From positions 1-64,000 of the forward strand of contig JBCBOR010000006.1 of assembly GCA_039821125.1 (NCBI GenBank): 64,000 nucleotides of DNA. Reading direction: 5' to 3'. Below the pieces are notes generated by a model that worked only from the letters and a program-made list of their open reading frames with translations, had not been told where the DNA came from and made no database searches. Below are positions 24,916 through 34,233 of the stretch, piece by piece. The stretch comes from Thermohalobaculum sp039821125. GTDB lineage: Bacteria > Pseudomonadota > Alphaproteobacteria > Rhodobacterales > Rhodobacteraceae. A program made the translations under genes and the position numbers. Position 1 is the stretch's first letter, and every line of letters starts with the position of its first letter.

Positions 24916-25818
24916 ATGGACCTTCTTCTGGTCATCCTCGTCGACGGCCTGATCTATGGCGCCTGGCTGTTCATCGTGTCGGTGGGGCTGACGCTTGTGT
25001 TTGGGGTGCTCGGTATCCTGAACCTCGCCCACGGCAGCCTTTATGCCATGGGGGCCTACATGACCGCCTCGGCGGTTGGGCTCTATTTCGGAGCGGGCGG
25101 CGATGCCGTGCCACTTGGCAGCTACGCGGTGATGATCCTGGCTGCGGCGGTCGTGGCTTTGCTTGTCACACCGGTGCTGGAGCGTGGCCTCCTCAGGCAT
25201 TTCTATCACCGCGACGAGGTGATCGGCGTTCTGGTCACATACGGTGTCTTCCTGATCCTCGAGGATGTCATAAAGCTGATCTGGGGGGTCGAGCCGCTCT
25301 TTGTCTACGAGCCCTATGATCTGCTTGGCCTGGTCGAGTGGGGGCCGCTCTTCTACGTGGCCTACGACTTCCTCGTGATCGGCGCGGCGATTGTCGTGGG
25401 TCTCGCGGTCTGGGCGTTCCTGAACAAGACCCGCCGCGGCAAGGTCGTGCTCGCGGTCATCCATGACCGGGAGATGAGCCAGACCATGGGCGTCAATGTC
25501 GACCGGGTCTTCATGCTTGCCTTCGGTGCGGGTGTGTTCCTGGCCGCGCTTGGCGGTGCGTTGACGGCGCCGATGATTTCGGTCTCCCCCGGCATCGGCG
25601 TCAATGTCATCATCGTGGCCTTCGCGGTCATCATCATCGGCGGGCTCGGCTCGATCGAGGGCGCCGCCATCGGCGCGGTTCTCGTCGGCATAGCGCGCGC
25701 GGCATCCGTGCACCTGATGCCCGAGATCGAGCTTTTCATCATCTATTTCGTTATGGCCGTGGTGCTGGTCTTCCGGCCCGAGGGCCTGTTCGTGAAAACT
25801 CAAACGAGGAAGATATGA
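24916..25818 (+). CDS. livH: Branched-chain/amide-type ABC permease LivH
   Basis: A 300-residue inner-membrane protein with about eight hydrophobic segments. It has GVLGILNLAHGSLYAMGAY near residues 32-50 and the EAA-like region FAVIIIGGLGSIEGAAIGAVL near 236-256, both typical of LivH. It forms the membrane pore with LivM, whose gene starts in the ATGA overlap at 25815-25818. Confidence 0.94.
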   Translation: MDLLLVILVDGLIYGAWLFIVSVGLTLVFGVLGILNLAHGSLYAMGAYMTASAVGLYFGAGGDAVPLGSYAVMILAAAVVALLVTPVLERGLLRHFYHRDEVIGVLVTYGVFLILEDVIKLIWGVEPLFVYEPYDLLGLVEWGPLFYVAYDFLVIGAAIVVGLAVWAFLNKTRRGKVVLAVIHDREMSQTMGVNVDRVFMLAFGAGVFLAALGGALTAPMISVSPGIGVNVIIVAFAVIIIGGLGSIEGAAIGAVLVGIARAASVHLMPEIELFIIYFVMAVVLVFRPEGLFVKTQTRKI

Positions 25819-26753
25819 AGATCCTCGCCAACACTCCGCTCGCGGCGGGGCTGGCGCTGGCCGGGCTGATCGCATTGGCGTTCGTGCTGCCGGACTGGGC
25901 GCTGTTTCTGCTGACCATCGCGCTTGCCAAGGGTCTGGTGTCGCTCGGCATCATTACGCAGATGCGGGCGGGCCTTGTCTCGTTCGGGCAAGGTCTGTTC
26001 TTCGGGCTTGGCGCATATGTGGCCGGGCTGATGGCGCATTTCACCGGCGTCACCGACATCTTCCTTCTCACCGTGCTGGCGGTGCTGGTCACCGGCATCG
26101 TTGGCGTTGTGTTCGGCCCGCTGCTCTCGAATTATCGCGGCATCTTCTTCGCGATGCTGTCGCTGTCGTTGTCGATGATCCTCTACGGTACCCTGTCCAA
26201 GATGACCTCGCTCGGCGGGACGGACGGGCTGAACGTGGCCGCGCCGACCTTTGTGGGCTACGAGCCAGAGGCCCGCGCGCTCTCGCTGTCGCTTTATCTC
26301 TACACTGTGGTGATCGTCGTCATCGCGGGCACGGCGATGCGGATCTTCTTTGACAGCCAGCAGGGGATGATTTCGCTGGCGATCCGCTCGAACGAGTTGC
26401 GTGTCGAATATCTGGGCGCCTCCGTGCGCCGCGCGCACACGCAGAACTACATCATCTCTGCAATTCTCGGCGGCATGGGCGGTGTGATCACGGCGCTGGC
26501 CATCGGGCATGTCGATCCCGAGTCCTCGATCTTCTGGACCATCTCGGGCGAGTTCGTCTTTGTCGCGATCCTTGCGGGATACCTGTCAATTCCGTCGGTG
26601 TTCGCGGCGTCGATCATCCTGGAACTCGTGCGATCGTTCTCGAACCTCTATTTTCCAAACACGTGGCAACTGGCGCTGGGCATCTTCCTCCTGATCGTCA
26701 TCCTTACGTTGCCGAACGGCCTGGGCTCGCTCGTTGACCGGAGACGTGCATGA
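25815..26753 (+). CDS. livM: Branched-chain/amide-type ABC permease LivM
   Basis: A 312-residue membrane protein with the LivM pattern: QMRAGLVSFGQGLFFGLGAY near residues 52-71, FFAMLSLSLSMI near 110-121, and IRSNELRVEYLGASVRRAHTQ before the last helices. Partner of LivH. Its stop overlaps the ATPase start (ATGA at 26750-26753). Confidence 0.94.
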   Translation: MKILANTPLAAGLALAGLIALAFVLPDWALFLLTIALAKGLVSLGIITQMRAGLVSFGQGLFFGLGAYVAGLMAHFTGVTDIFLLTVLAVLVTGIVGVVFGPLLSNYRGIFFAMLSLSLSMILYGTLSKMTSLGGTDGLNVAAPTFVGYEPEARALSLSLYLYTVVIVVIAGTAMRIFFDSQQGMISLAIRSNELRVEYLGASVRRAHTQNYIISAILGGMGGVITALAIGHVDPESSIFWTISGEFVFVAILAGYLSIPSVFAASIILELVRSFSNLYFPNTWQLALGIFLLIVILTLPNGLGSLVDRRRA

Positions 26754-27517
26754 CCTTCGCGCTCGAGACGCACGGGGTTCACAAAAGCTTCGGGGCCGTG
26801 ACCGCGGCGGCGGATATCAACGTACAGGTGCCCGAGCGTGCGGTCTGGTCGCTGATCGGCACCAACGGCGCGGGGAAGACGACGTTCGTCAACCTGGTCA
26901 CAGGCTATCTGGACCCGGATGAGGGACAGATCCTGTTCAAGGGGCGGGACATCACAGCGCTTGGCCCGCGCGAGGTCACACGGGCCGGGATCTGCCGGTC
27001 CTTTCAGATCCCTCAGCTTTGTGGGGAGTTGACCGCGCTCGAGAACATGTTGGTGAGCCTGGCGATCTCGTCACCGACCCCGCCCTCGTTCTTCCGGCGT
27101 GGACGTGCCGCCGATGCCGAGGACCGGGCGATGGAGATACTCGAGCGGTTCAAGATCGCGGAATACGCCCCCCGGCTGATGGCGGAACTGCCCGCTGGCG
27201 TGCGCAAGCTTCTGGACATCGCGATGGCGATGACGGGCAACCCGCAGGTGATGCTGCTGGACGAGCCAACCTCGGGCGTCGCCGCCGAGGAGAAATACCC
27301 GATCATGGACCTGGTGATGGAGGCCCTCGCCGCCGAGAACGTCACGACCCTTTTCGTCGAACATGACATGGACGTTGTGACCCGCTACTCCGAGCGGGTC
27401 CTTGCGTTCTACGACGGGCGGATCATCGCCAATGACGCGCCCGACGAGGTGCTATCGGACCCGCAGGTCCAGCGCTATGTCACGGGCACAATTCCGGGTC
27501 GCGAGGGTCCGAACTGA
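26750..27517 (+). CDS. livG: Branched-chain/amide-type ABC ATPase LivG
   Basis: A 255-residue ATPase with Walker A GTNGAGKTT (about residues 38-46), Walker B VMLLDEPTSGV, and switch His in LFVEHDMDVV. The signature motif is replaced by ELPAGVRKLLDIAMAM (LPAG instead of LSGG), a variant seen in some LivG-type proteins. One base overlaps the LivF gene. Confidence 0.93.
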   Translation: MTFALETHGVHKSFGAVTAAADINVQVPERAVWSLIGTNGAGKTTFVNLVTGYLDPDEGQILFKGRDITALGPREVTRAGICRSFQIPQLCGELTALENMLVSLAISSPTPPSFFRRGRAADAEDRAMEILERFKIAEYAPRLMAELPAGVRKLLDIAMAMTGNPQVMLLDEPTSGVAAEEKYPIMDLVMEALAAENVTTLFVEHDMDVVTRYSERVLAFYDGRIIANDAPDEVLSDPQVQRYVTGTIPGREGPN

Positions 27518-28158
27518 TGCTCTCGCTGACCGGTATAACCGTCGAAATACAGAAGGCGCCGATCCTGCGTGATCTCTCGATGGAGATTTCCGAGGGGGCC
27601 CTGATCTCGCTCGTTGGCCGCAATGGCGCGGGCAAGACGACAACGCTGCGCACGATCATGGGCATGATCCGGCCCACGGGCGGGACCGTGCGCTTCGAGA
27701 ACGAGGACATCACGGCGATGCCGGCACACCGGCGACCCGCGCTTGGCATCGGCTATATGCCCGAGGACCGTCGCCTGGTGCCCCGGCTGACCGTCGAGGA
27801 GAACATGCTGCTGCCGGCATGGGTGAACGAGACGATCGATGCCTCGAAGCAACTCGGCTTTGTCTACGAGCTGATGCCGGAGCTGGCCCAGATGAAGGAC
27901 CGCAAGGCACTGCTGCTCTCGGGCGGGCAGCAGAAGATGGCCGCCCTTGGCCGCGCCCTGGTTGCGGGCTCGCGCCTCCTGTTGCTGGACGAGCCTTTCG
28001 AGGGCGTCGCGCCCGCTTTGGCGCAGCGGCTCTCGGAAGTGATCGCAACGCTCCGGGCCGAACAGCGGTCTATCCTGATCGCCCAGTCGGAACTCAGCCA
28101 CGCAATGGCATTGAGCGACCGGGAATACCTGATCGAACGCGGCAGCATATCAGGGTAG
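27517..28158 (+). CDS. livF: Branched-chain/amide-type ABC ATPase LivF
   Basis: A 213-residue ATPase with Walker A GRNGAGKTT (about residues 34-42), GIGYMPEDRRLVPRLTVEEN, signature LSGGQQKMAALGRAL and Walker B LLLLDEPFEGV. The switch position reads LIAQSELSHAM (Gln-Ser) instead of the usual His-containing sequence, as in a subset of LivF proteins. It is about 20 residues shorter than typical LivF, ending YLIERGSISG; this seems a subfamily trait, not clear damage. Last gene of the Liv operon. Confidence 0.92.
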   Translation: MLSLTGITVEIQKAPILRDLSMEISEGALISLVGRNGAGKTTTLRTIMGMIRPTGGTVRFENEDITAMPAHRRPALGIGYMPEDRRLVPRLTVEENMLLPAWVNETIDASKQLGFVYELMPELAQMKDRKALLLSGGQQKMAALGRALVAGSRLLLLDEPFEGVAPALAQRLSEVIATLRAEQRSILIAQSELSHAMALSDREYLIERGSISG

Positions 28159-28252
28159 CGGATCTTCGACGCTACGCCTGATGTGTCTAGGCAAACCGCA
28201 AAGCCCCCGGGCAAACCGGCGCGATCCGGAATGCCAACGGGTTGGACGCGCG

Positions 28253-29614
28253 TTACCGTGCGGCGGTCACAAGCGCATCGATGTCTGGGATGCCGTGAAG
28301 CGTGTCACAGGCATCGATCAATCCGTTGATCTCGGCCGGTGAGAGCGGGTGGCGGCCATCAAGGCAATTCTGTCTGAATTTCGCGAGGTGGGCATCTCGT
28401 GTCATGGGGTTCTCGGGGCTTCCGTAGACGTGTCTGACCTCGGTGCTCAGACGTGACCCGTCCGTCAACGCGATCTCGACACCGATGGGCACAAGCGCAT
28501 TCGGATCGCCATCGTCCTGCACAAACAGTGACGTCCGCGCCGCCAGCGATTGTCGATCCTCGCGCAGATACGCCTCTGGTGTGAAATCCGACATTCGGAT
28601 CCCGTCGCCATGCATGGCGCAAGCCAGCACATAACGCGCACAGAGCCGGGCGTAGTTGATCGCCATCTCGGGCTTTGGTGGGCGGCCCACCAGGTGCTGG
28701 ATCAGCGGAGGCACGGTCAATGCGACCTCGGCAATGTCCGCCGCAGCAAACCCGTGCGTGCGCTGTAGAGCAAGGCAGCCATCCAGAATGCCATGTGTTG
28801 CGCGCCCGGACGGAAAGGGCTTGTGCGCAACTTCGGTGATCAGCCAGTCACGGCCCAACCGGGCGATCACGCATTGCGGGTCTCCGCCATCCTCGATCAG
28901 CCTGAAATACCCGAAATCTCCGGTCAGGATGTTATGCGGCCCGGTGAACCCGGCCGCGGCCAGATCCACCGCCGTGACAGCGTTGCGCGCGTTGAAGCCC
29001 ATCTGCATGGCAAGGAGACCCGAGCCTTCCGTGTGCGCCTGCATCGTGCCGCCGACTTGTCCATAGGCAATCGAGAACGCTTCGATAAGACGCGGCGCAT
29101 CGAAGCCCATGATCTGGCCCGCCGCTGCAACGCCGCCGAATGCACCAACGGTGCCGGGGCGAAAGAACCGCAGGCCGGAGGACGCGGCAAGGCCAAGCGC
29201 TGCGGCCACGTCGACGCCGAGGATCACGGCCTCGAGCAGGCGGGAGCCGGACACACCGCCTTGTCGCTCCGCCACCGCCAGGGCTGCTGGAAGAACCACG
29301 GTCATCACATGCGCGACCGCGCCTTCGTGCACGCAATCGTGTTCCTGACAATGGGCCGTGTAGGCATTGCACAGCGCCGCGTTGCAGGCGGGCATCCGCA
29401 CGCCAGTCCCCCAGACACCTGCCTCCCGGCCTTGTCCCATCGTGCCCATCGCCGCGACCAGGTCAGCGGCCATTGGGCCCGAGGTGCCGCTGATGCCGAC
29501 GCCAATGGTATCGAGGATGAAGGTCCTGGCGGCCGTGATCGCACTGTCCGGAATCGCGTCGAGAGTTGTGCCTGCAACGTGATCGGCCAGCCCGTAGATC
29601 GGATCTTTGGTCAT
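28253..29614 (-). CDS. MmgE/PrpD family protein
   Basis: A 453-residue MmgE/PrpD-family protein. ATG 29614 follows GGGGAGAG; the longer frame upstream lacks a ribosome site. Features include AHCQEHDCVHEGAVAHV near residues 90-106, typical of the helical domain, and HKPFPSGRATHGILDG near 290. Relatives include 2-methylcitrate dehydratase, aconitate decarboxylase and several uncharacterised dicarboxylate or tricarboxylate lyases. It is divergent from the acyl-CoA dehydrogenase operon (130-bp shared region), so it may dehydrate, isomerise or decarboxylate an acid made from the same substrate. The actual reaction cannot be told. Confidence 0.88.
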   Translation of the reverse strand: MTKDPIYGLADHVAGTTLDAIPDSAITAARTFILDTIGVGISGTSGPMAADLVAAMGTMGQGREAGVWGTGVRMPACNAALCNAYTAHCQEHDCVHEGAVAHVMTVVLPAALAVAERQGGVSGSRLLEAVILGVDVAAALGLAASSGLRFFRPGTVGAFGGVAAAGQIMGFDAPRLIEAFSIAYGQVGGTMQAHTEGSGLLAMQMGFNARNAVTAVDLAAAGFTGPHNILTGDFGYFRLIEDGGDPQCVIARLGRDWLITEVAHKPFPSGRATHGILDGCLALQRTHGFAAADIAEVALTVPPLIQHLVGRPPKPEMAINYARLCARYVLACAMHGDGIRMSDFTPEAYLREDRQSLAARTSLFVQDDGDPNALVPIGVEIALTDGSRLSTEVRHVYGSPENPMTRDAHLAKFRQNCLDGRHPLSPAEINGLIDACDTLHGIPDIDALVTAAR

Positions 29615-29687
29615 ATCGTCTCTCCCCGTGGGCACACTCGGGGCCCGCGCCGCGCTTTGCAAGTAGGCGATAGCTCTGTGCGCTCCG

Positions 29688-29715
29688 TTGACAGATCGGG
29701 GCGCTCTTATAGCGT
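29688..29715 (+). promoter_or_regulatory. Candidate sigma-70 promoter of acyl-CoA dehydrogenase operon
   Basis: A perfect -35 box TTGACA (29688-29693) is followed after 16 bp by TAGCGT, inside the 130-bp divergent region, 30-50 bp before the ATG at 29745. The -10 match is weak, as is common in this group of bacteria. Confidence 0.35.
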
Positions 29716-29744
29716 AGAGAAAACCGAACGAGGCGAGCCGCTCC

Positions 29745-30911
29745 ATGCCCCTGACTGACCGCAGAATAGACCCCGGCGAGGAAGAGCAACTGCTCGACAC
29801 CATCGACCGCTGGGTCACGCGCGACGTGCAGCCCATCGTCAAGCATCATGACCACGCCGACACATGGCCCGCCGAGACGGTTGAGCAGATGCGGGCGCTG
29901 GGCCTGTTCGGCGCGACGATCTCGCCGGAATATGGCGGGCTTGGCCTGCCTGCATCGACCTATGCCAAGATCGTCATGCGCATCGCGCGCGACTGGATGG
30001 CGGTCACGGGGATCTTCAACTCGCACCTGATGCTGGCGCTCGCCATCGAGAAGTTCGGGACCGAGGGTCAGAAGCAGGAATGGCTGCCACGGCTGGCGTC
30101 GGGTGAGGTCCGCGGCGGCCTCGCACTGACGGAACCCGACGCGGGCACGGATCTGCAAGGCATCCGCATGACCGCTCGGCCCGAGGGTAATGGCTATGTC
30201 ATCAACGGCACCAAGACCTGGATCTCGAACGGGGTCGAGGGGCATTGCTTCGCGCTGCTGGTCAAGACCGACCCCGAGGCGACCCCGCGCCACAAGGGAA
30301 TGAGCCTGTTCATCGCGCCCAAGCAGGACGGCTTCACCGTCGGGCGCAAGCTGGAGAAGCTGGGCTACAAATCCATCGATTCCGGTGAGTTGGTGTTCGA
30401 CGATTACAAGATCCCCGCGGACAACCTGATCGGAGGCGTCGAGGGTCAGGGGTTCTACCAGGCCACCAGCGGGTTGGAACTCGGACGGATCAACATTGCC
30501 GCCCGTGGTGCAGGCCTCGCCGAAGGGGCGCTGAAACTCGCCTCGGACTACGCCCAGACCCGCAAGACCTTTGGCAAACCGATTTGCGAGCACCAGGCAA
30601 TCCAGTTGAAGTTGGGCGAGATGGCGACCCGCGCCCGTGCCGCGCGCCTGTTGACACTGGATGCCGCCGCGGCCTTCGACCGGGGCGAGCGCTGCGACAT
30701 GGAGGCGGGCATGGCGAAGTTTTTCGCGTCCGAGGCCGCGCTGGAGAATTCGACCGAATCCATGCGGATCCATGGCGGCTACGGATACTCCAAGGAATAC
30801 GACATCGAGCGGCTCTACCGCGATGCGCCCCTGATGTGCATCGGCGAGGGCACCAATGAGATGCAGCGCCTGATCATTGCCAAGCAGCACATCAAGCGGA
30901 ACCCCATCTGA
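29745..30911 (+). CDS. Acyl-CoA dehydrogenase
   Basis: A 388-residue FAD-dependent acyl-CoA dehydrogenase with GGLALTEPDAGTDL near residues 123-136, the FAD-binding TKTWISNG near 160, RKTFGKPICEHQAIQ near 270, GGYGYSKEYDIERLYRDA near 344-361, and the catalytic glutamate in GEGTNEMQR (Glu368). It introduces a double bond into an acyl-CoA and passes electrons to ETF. It overlaps the CaiB gene by one base. Best similarity of layout is to glutaryl-CoA or short/branched-chain enzymes; chain specificity is not visible. Confidence 0.93.
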   Translation: MPLTDRRIDPGEEEQLLDTIDRWVTRDVQPIVKHHDHADTWPAETVEQMRALGLFGATISPEYGGLGLPASTYAKIVMRIARDWMAVTGIFNSHLMLALAIEKFGTEGQKQEWLPRLASGEVRGGLALTEPDAGTDLQGIRMTARPEGNGYVINGTKTWISNGVEGHCFALLVKTDPEATPRHKGMSLFIAPKQDGFTVGRKLEKLGYKSIDSGELVFDDYKIPADNLIGGVEGQGFYQATSGLELGRINIAARGAGLAEGALKLASDYAQTRKTFGKPICEHQAIQLKLGEMATRARAARLLTLDAAAAFDRGERCDMEAGMAKFFASEAALENSTESMRIHGGYGYSKEYDIERLYRDAPLMCIGEGTNEMQRLIIAKQHIKRNPI

Positions 30912-32074
30912 TGCGCCCGCTCGAGGGCATCCGCATCCTGACGCTGGAGCAGTTCGGCGCGGCGCCTTACGGGACCATGTATCTCGCGGATCTGGGTGCC
31001 GAGGTCATCAAGGCCGAGAACGGATCAGCGGGCGGCGATCCCAGCCGACGGCTCGGCCCGATGCTCGGCGACAATGACAGTCTCTATTTCCAGACCTGGG
31101 CAGGCAACAAGAAGAGCATCACGCTGGATCTGAAGACCGAGGAAGGCCGCGGGCACTGGGCCCGTTTGATCCCGACCGCCGATGCGGTGGTGAACAATCT
31201 GCGCGGTGATCAGCCCGAAGCGTTGGGGCTGGACTACGCGTCGCTCGCGCCCCTGAATCCCGCCATCGTCTGTCTGCACATATCGGCCTATGGGCGCGAC
31301 AACGATCGGCGGACATGGCCCGGCTACGACTATCTGATGCAGGCCGAGGGCGGATTGATGAGCCTGACCGGCGAGCCGGATGGCCCGCCCACGCGGCTCG
31401 GCTCCTCCATGATCGACTACATGACCGGGGCGAACGGGGCGATTGGTCTCCTGGCCTGCCTGATGCGGGCGAAGACGACGGGCAAGGGCTGTGATGTGGA
31501 TGTCTCGCTGTTCGAGGTCGCGGTGCAGCAACTGGCCTATCCCGGCAACTGGCACCTGAACGGCTCGCCCGTGCCGCCCCGTATGGCGCGCAGTGCCCAT
31601 CCCTCGCAAACGCCGGTTCAGTCGGTCCGGACCAAAGATGGCTGGGTCTTCATCATGTGCATGGTTGAAAAGTTCTGGCTGGCCTTGGTCGACGGTGTCG
31701 GGCGTCCGGATCTGGCGACCGACCCACGGTTCGCAACGCTCGACGCGCGGCGCGCGAACCGGGACGCGCTGACCGAAGCGCTGGACGAGGCGTTCTCGGC
31801 CCGCACCACCGACGCGTGGATGGAGATGCTGACGGGGCGCGTTCCCATCGGTCCGATCCACGACGCGCAGGGCGCACTGGCCAATCCGTTCGTGCACGAT
31901 ATCGGCATGATCCAGGACATCCCCCACCCCGCGCGGGCCGATATGCGCACCCTTGCAAACCCGTTGCGCATTGACGGCAAGCGCCTCAGCCGGACCGCCG
32001 GGTCACAGCTTGGCGCAGACAATGACGAGGTTCTTGGCACGGCACCTGCCGCCAGGCCGCAAGAAACAGGATGA
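30911..32074 (+). CDS. CaiB/BaiF family CoA-transferase (copy 1)
   Basis: A 387-residue class III CoA-transferase. The N-terminus GIRILTLEQFGAAPYGTMYLAD is typical, and GSSMIDYMTGANG near residues 157-169 contains the position of the catalytic aspartate that forms the acyl-enzyme anhydride. It moves CoA between carboxylic acids, commonly succinyl-CoA and a dicarboxylate. Between acyl-CoA dehydrogenase and MaoC genes, it likely activates the acid that they process. Start overlaps the preceding stop by one base. Confidence 0.92.
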   Translation: MRPLEGIRILTLEQFGAAPYGTMYLADLGAEVIKAENGSAGGDPSRRLGPMLGDNDSLYFQTWAGNKKSITLDLKTEEGRGHWARLIPTADAVVNNLRGDQPEALGLDYASLAPLNPAIVCLHISAYGRDNDRRTWPGYDYLMQAEGGLMSLTGEPDGPPTRLGSSMIDYMTGANGAIGLLACLMRAKTTGKGCDVDVSLFEVAVQQLAYPGNWHLNGSPVPPRMARSAHPSQTPVQSVRTKDGWVFIMCMVEKFWLALVDGVGRPDLATDPRFATLDARRANRDALTEALDEAFSARTTDAWMEMLTGRVPIGPIHDAQGALANPFVHDIGMIQDIPHPARADMRTLANPLRIDGKRLSRTAGSQLGADNDEVLGTAPAARPQETG

Positions 32075-32574
32075 CAGACATGGACGCACCCGAGAGGTCG
32101 ACCCAAGGCGTCTATCAAGGCACGTCCGGGCGCACCTATCACGACTTCGAACCCGGCACGACGATCCGCCACACGCCGGGTCGGACGATCACCGAGACGG
32201 ACAACATCTGGTTCACCCTGCTGACGATGAACACGCATCCGCTGCACTTCGACAACGAATTCGCGGCGACCAGCCAGTTCGGCAAACCGCTGGTGAACTC
32301 GTGCCTCACGCTTTCGATGGTCACCGGGATCAGCGTCGCCGACATCAGCCAGGGCGCGATTGCCAACCTCGGCTGGGACAATGTTCGCATGAAGGCCCCG
32401 GTCTTTGTTGGCGACACGATCTATGCCGAGACCGATGTGCTGGAGAAGCGCCTCTCGCAAAGCAAGCCGGGTCAGGGGATCGTCTCGGTGCGCACACGCG
32501 GGTTCAAGGCAGACGGCACGGTGTTCATGGAGTTCGATCGCAACATTCTGGTGCCGGTCCTCGGGGATGGCTGA
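32071..32574 (+). CDS. MaoC family dehydratase
   Basis: A 167-residue hot-dog-fold protein with the hydratase sequence MNTHPLHFDNEFAATSQFGKP near residues 51-71, close to mesaconyl-CoA or beta-methylmalyl-CoA hydratase-like MaoC proteins. It adds water to, or removes it from, enoyl-CoA. The start lies in the ATGA overlap with CaiB (an internal ATG at 32080 is possible). The next gene begins within its 3' end. Confidence 0.9.
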   Translation: MTDMDAPERSTQGVYQGTSGRTYHDFEPGTTIRHTPGRTITETDNIWFTLLTMNTHPLHFDNEFAATSQFGKPLVNSCLTLSMVTGISVADISQGAIANLGWDNVRMKAPVFVGDTIYAETDVLEKRLSQSKPGQGIVSVRTRGFKADGTVFMEFDRNILVPVLGDG

Positions 32575-33439
32575 CTTCAGCTGGCCTGATGGCAAGACGC
32601 TGGCGCTGTCCATGGTCCTGAACGTCGAGGAAGGGGCCGAGATGTCGGTCGCCGAGGGCGACAAGCGCCCCGAGCCGGTGGATGAGCTGGGTGTCGCGGT
32701 TTTCGTGCCCATCCGGAACTATGTCAACGAATCGAACTATCAGTACGGCATCCGCGCAGGCGGGCCTCGGGTGTTGCGTCTCTTGAGCCAGTACGCTGTG
32801 ACCGCCACGGTCACCGCCGCGGCGCAGAGCCTGGAGCGTGCGCCCGGTCTGACGCGTCAGATCGTCGGCGCAGGCCACGAGGTCGCCGCCCATGGCTGGC
32901 GCTGGATCCACCAGTTCTCCTATGACGAGGAGCGAGAGCGCGCGTTCATTGAGAAAGCGACGGCCTCGATCGAACAGTCCTGCGGTGTGCGGCCTTCGGG
33001 CTGGCTCAGCCGCTATCTGCACACGCCCCTGACGCGCCGGCTGCTGGTCGAGAGCGGATACACCTACCACATGGATGACCTCTCGGACGATGTGCCGAGA
33101 TGGGAGCCCGTCGAACTGGCCAACGGCACGATCCGGCCGTTGGTGTGCGTGCCCTACGCGCTCGATACCAATGACATGAAGTTCTGGACCGCGCCCTCGC
33201 TGACGCCGGAGGCATGGCTTGACTATGCGCGCGCCAGCTTTGACTGGTTGCTCGACGAAAGTCGCACGCAGGGCCCGCGGATGATGTCGGTGGGGCTGCA
33301 TCTCAGGATCATCGGGCGGCCGGGAAGGATCGGCGCGCTGGACCGGTTTCTGGCTCATGTAACACAAGCAGACGGCGTCTGGATCACCACCCGCAAGGCC
33401 ATCGCGGATCGGTTCGCAAGCGAGGTACCCTGGCAATGA
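32567..33439 (+). CDS. PuuE-like polysaccharide-deacetylase-family hydrolase (copy 2)
   Basis: ATG 32567 follows CGGGG and overlaps the MaoC gene by 8 nt; the longer frame is MaoC sequence in another phase. The 290-residue protein has NVEEGAEMSVAEGD at 19-32, GHEVAAHGW at 103-111, PYALDTNDMKF near 198 and MMSVGLHLRIIGRPGRIG near 248, the same set as copy 1 at 4947. A PuuE-type ring-opening hydrolase within a CoA-thioester operon is unexpected and suggests hydrolysis of a cyclic imide or amide whose acid product is then CoA-activated. It overlaps the enoyl-CoA hydratase gene by 4 nt. Confidence 0.85.
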   Translation: MADFSWPDGKTLALSMVLNVEEGAEMSVAEGDKRPEPVDELGVAVFVPIRNYVNESNYQYGIRAGGPRVLRLLSQYAVTATVTAAAQSLERAPGLTRQIVGAGHEVAAHGWRWIHQFSYDEERERAFIEKATASIEQSCGVRPSGWLSRYLHTPLTRRLLVESGYTYHMDDLSDDVPRWEPVELANGTIRPLVCVPYALDTNDMKFWTAPSLTPEAWLDYARASFDWLLDESRTQGPRMMSVGLHLRIIGRPGRIGALDRFLAHVTQADGVWITTRKAIADRFASEVPWQ

Positions 33440-34233
33440 CGGACTTTCCCCTTTCCCTGGCAGAGGGCAGCATTCGTGCCGAACAGATGGGGGCTGCCGC
33501 GCTGATCACGCTGGACCGGCCAACGACGCGCAATGCAATGACCGAGGCGATGTGGCGTGCTCTTCCGGGTTTGCTGAAGGACCTTGCCGATGACACGCGC
33601 GTGAAGGCCGTAATGCTGACCGGCGCGGGGGGACATTTCTCGACCGGTGCTGACATCACCGAGTTTGCAACGACCTATGGCAGCGCCGCCGCCGCGCGGG
33701 CGACCAATGATCTGATCGAGACGGCACGCGCGGCCATAGCCAACCTGCCCAAGCCGACCATCGCCGTGGTGCCCGGCCTCGCGGTCGGCGCGGGCTGCGG
33801 CATCGCCATGGCCTGTGATCTCAGGTTTGTCGCGGACGCGGCCCGGCTGGCCTTGCCGCCGGCGCGGCTGGGCGCGGCCTATCCCTTTCCCGGCATCCGT
33901 CAACTGGTCGGACTGGTCGGGCCGTCGCGGGCCAAGGATATGCTCTATTCCGGACGGTTGGTCGGCGCGGAGGAGGCGCTGCGCATCGGGTTGGTTGACC
34001 GTGTGTTCGCTGCCAATGCGCTTCTCGAGCAGACGCTAGAGTATGTCGAGGCTGTCGCGGCGCTGTCCTCGAACTCCCACCGGATCGCAAAGAACCTGGT
34101 CGATGCCGTCGCAACAAGTGCCGAGGCCGACGACAAAGAGCTTCGGGATTTGTTCGAAAGCTCGTTCGTGTCTGAGGATTTTCAGGAGGGTTATCGTGCC
34201 TTTCTCGAAAAACGCAAACCGGTCTTCAAGTAA
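33436..34233 (+). CDS. Enoyl-CoA hydratase/isomerase family protein
   Basis: A 265-residue crotonase-fold protein with ALITLDRPTTRNAMTEAMW near the N-terminus, the first oxyanion element GAGGHFSTGADITEF near residues 57-71 and the second VVPGLAVGAGCGIAMACDL near 113-131. The usual second catalytic glutamate position reads LGAAYPFPG, with Ala instead of Glu, so an isomerase, thioesterase or hydrolase activity is possible in place of hydratase. Last gene of the operon; its 3' end overlaps the convergent amidase gene by 8 nt. Confidence 0.9.
   Translation: MTDFPLSLAEGSIRAEQMGAAALITLDRPTTRNAMTEAMWRALPGLLKDLADDTRVKAVMLTGAGGHFSTGADITEFATTYGSAAAARATNDLIETARAAIANLPKPTIAVVPGLAVGAGCGIAMACDLRFVADAARLALPPARLGAAYPFPGIRQLVGLVGPSRAKDMLYSGRLVGAEEALRIGLVDRVFAANALLEQTLEYVEAVAALSSNSHRIAKNLVDAVATSAEADDKELRDLFESSFVSEDFQEGYRAFLEKRKPVFK

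Noticed and set aside
27517..28158. LivF as a truncated pseudogene
   Set aside because: All ATPase motifs are present and the ending YLIERGSISG looks like a short-C-terminus subfamily, so damage is not supported.
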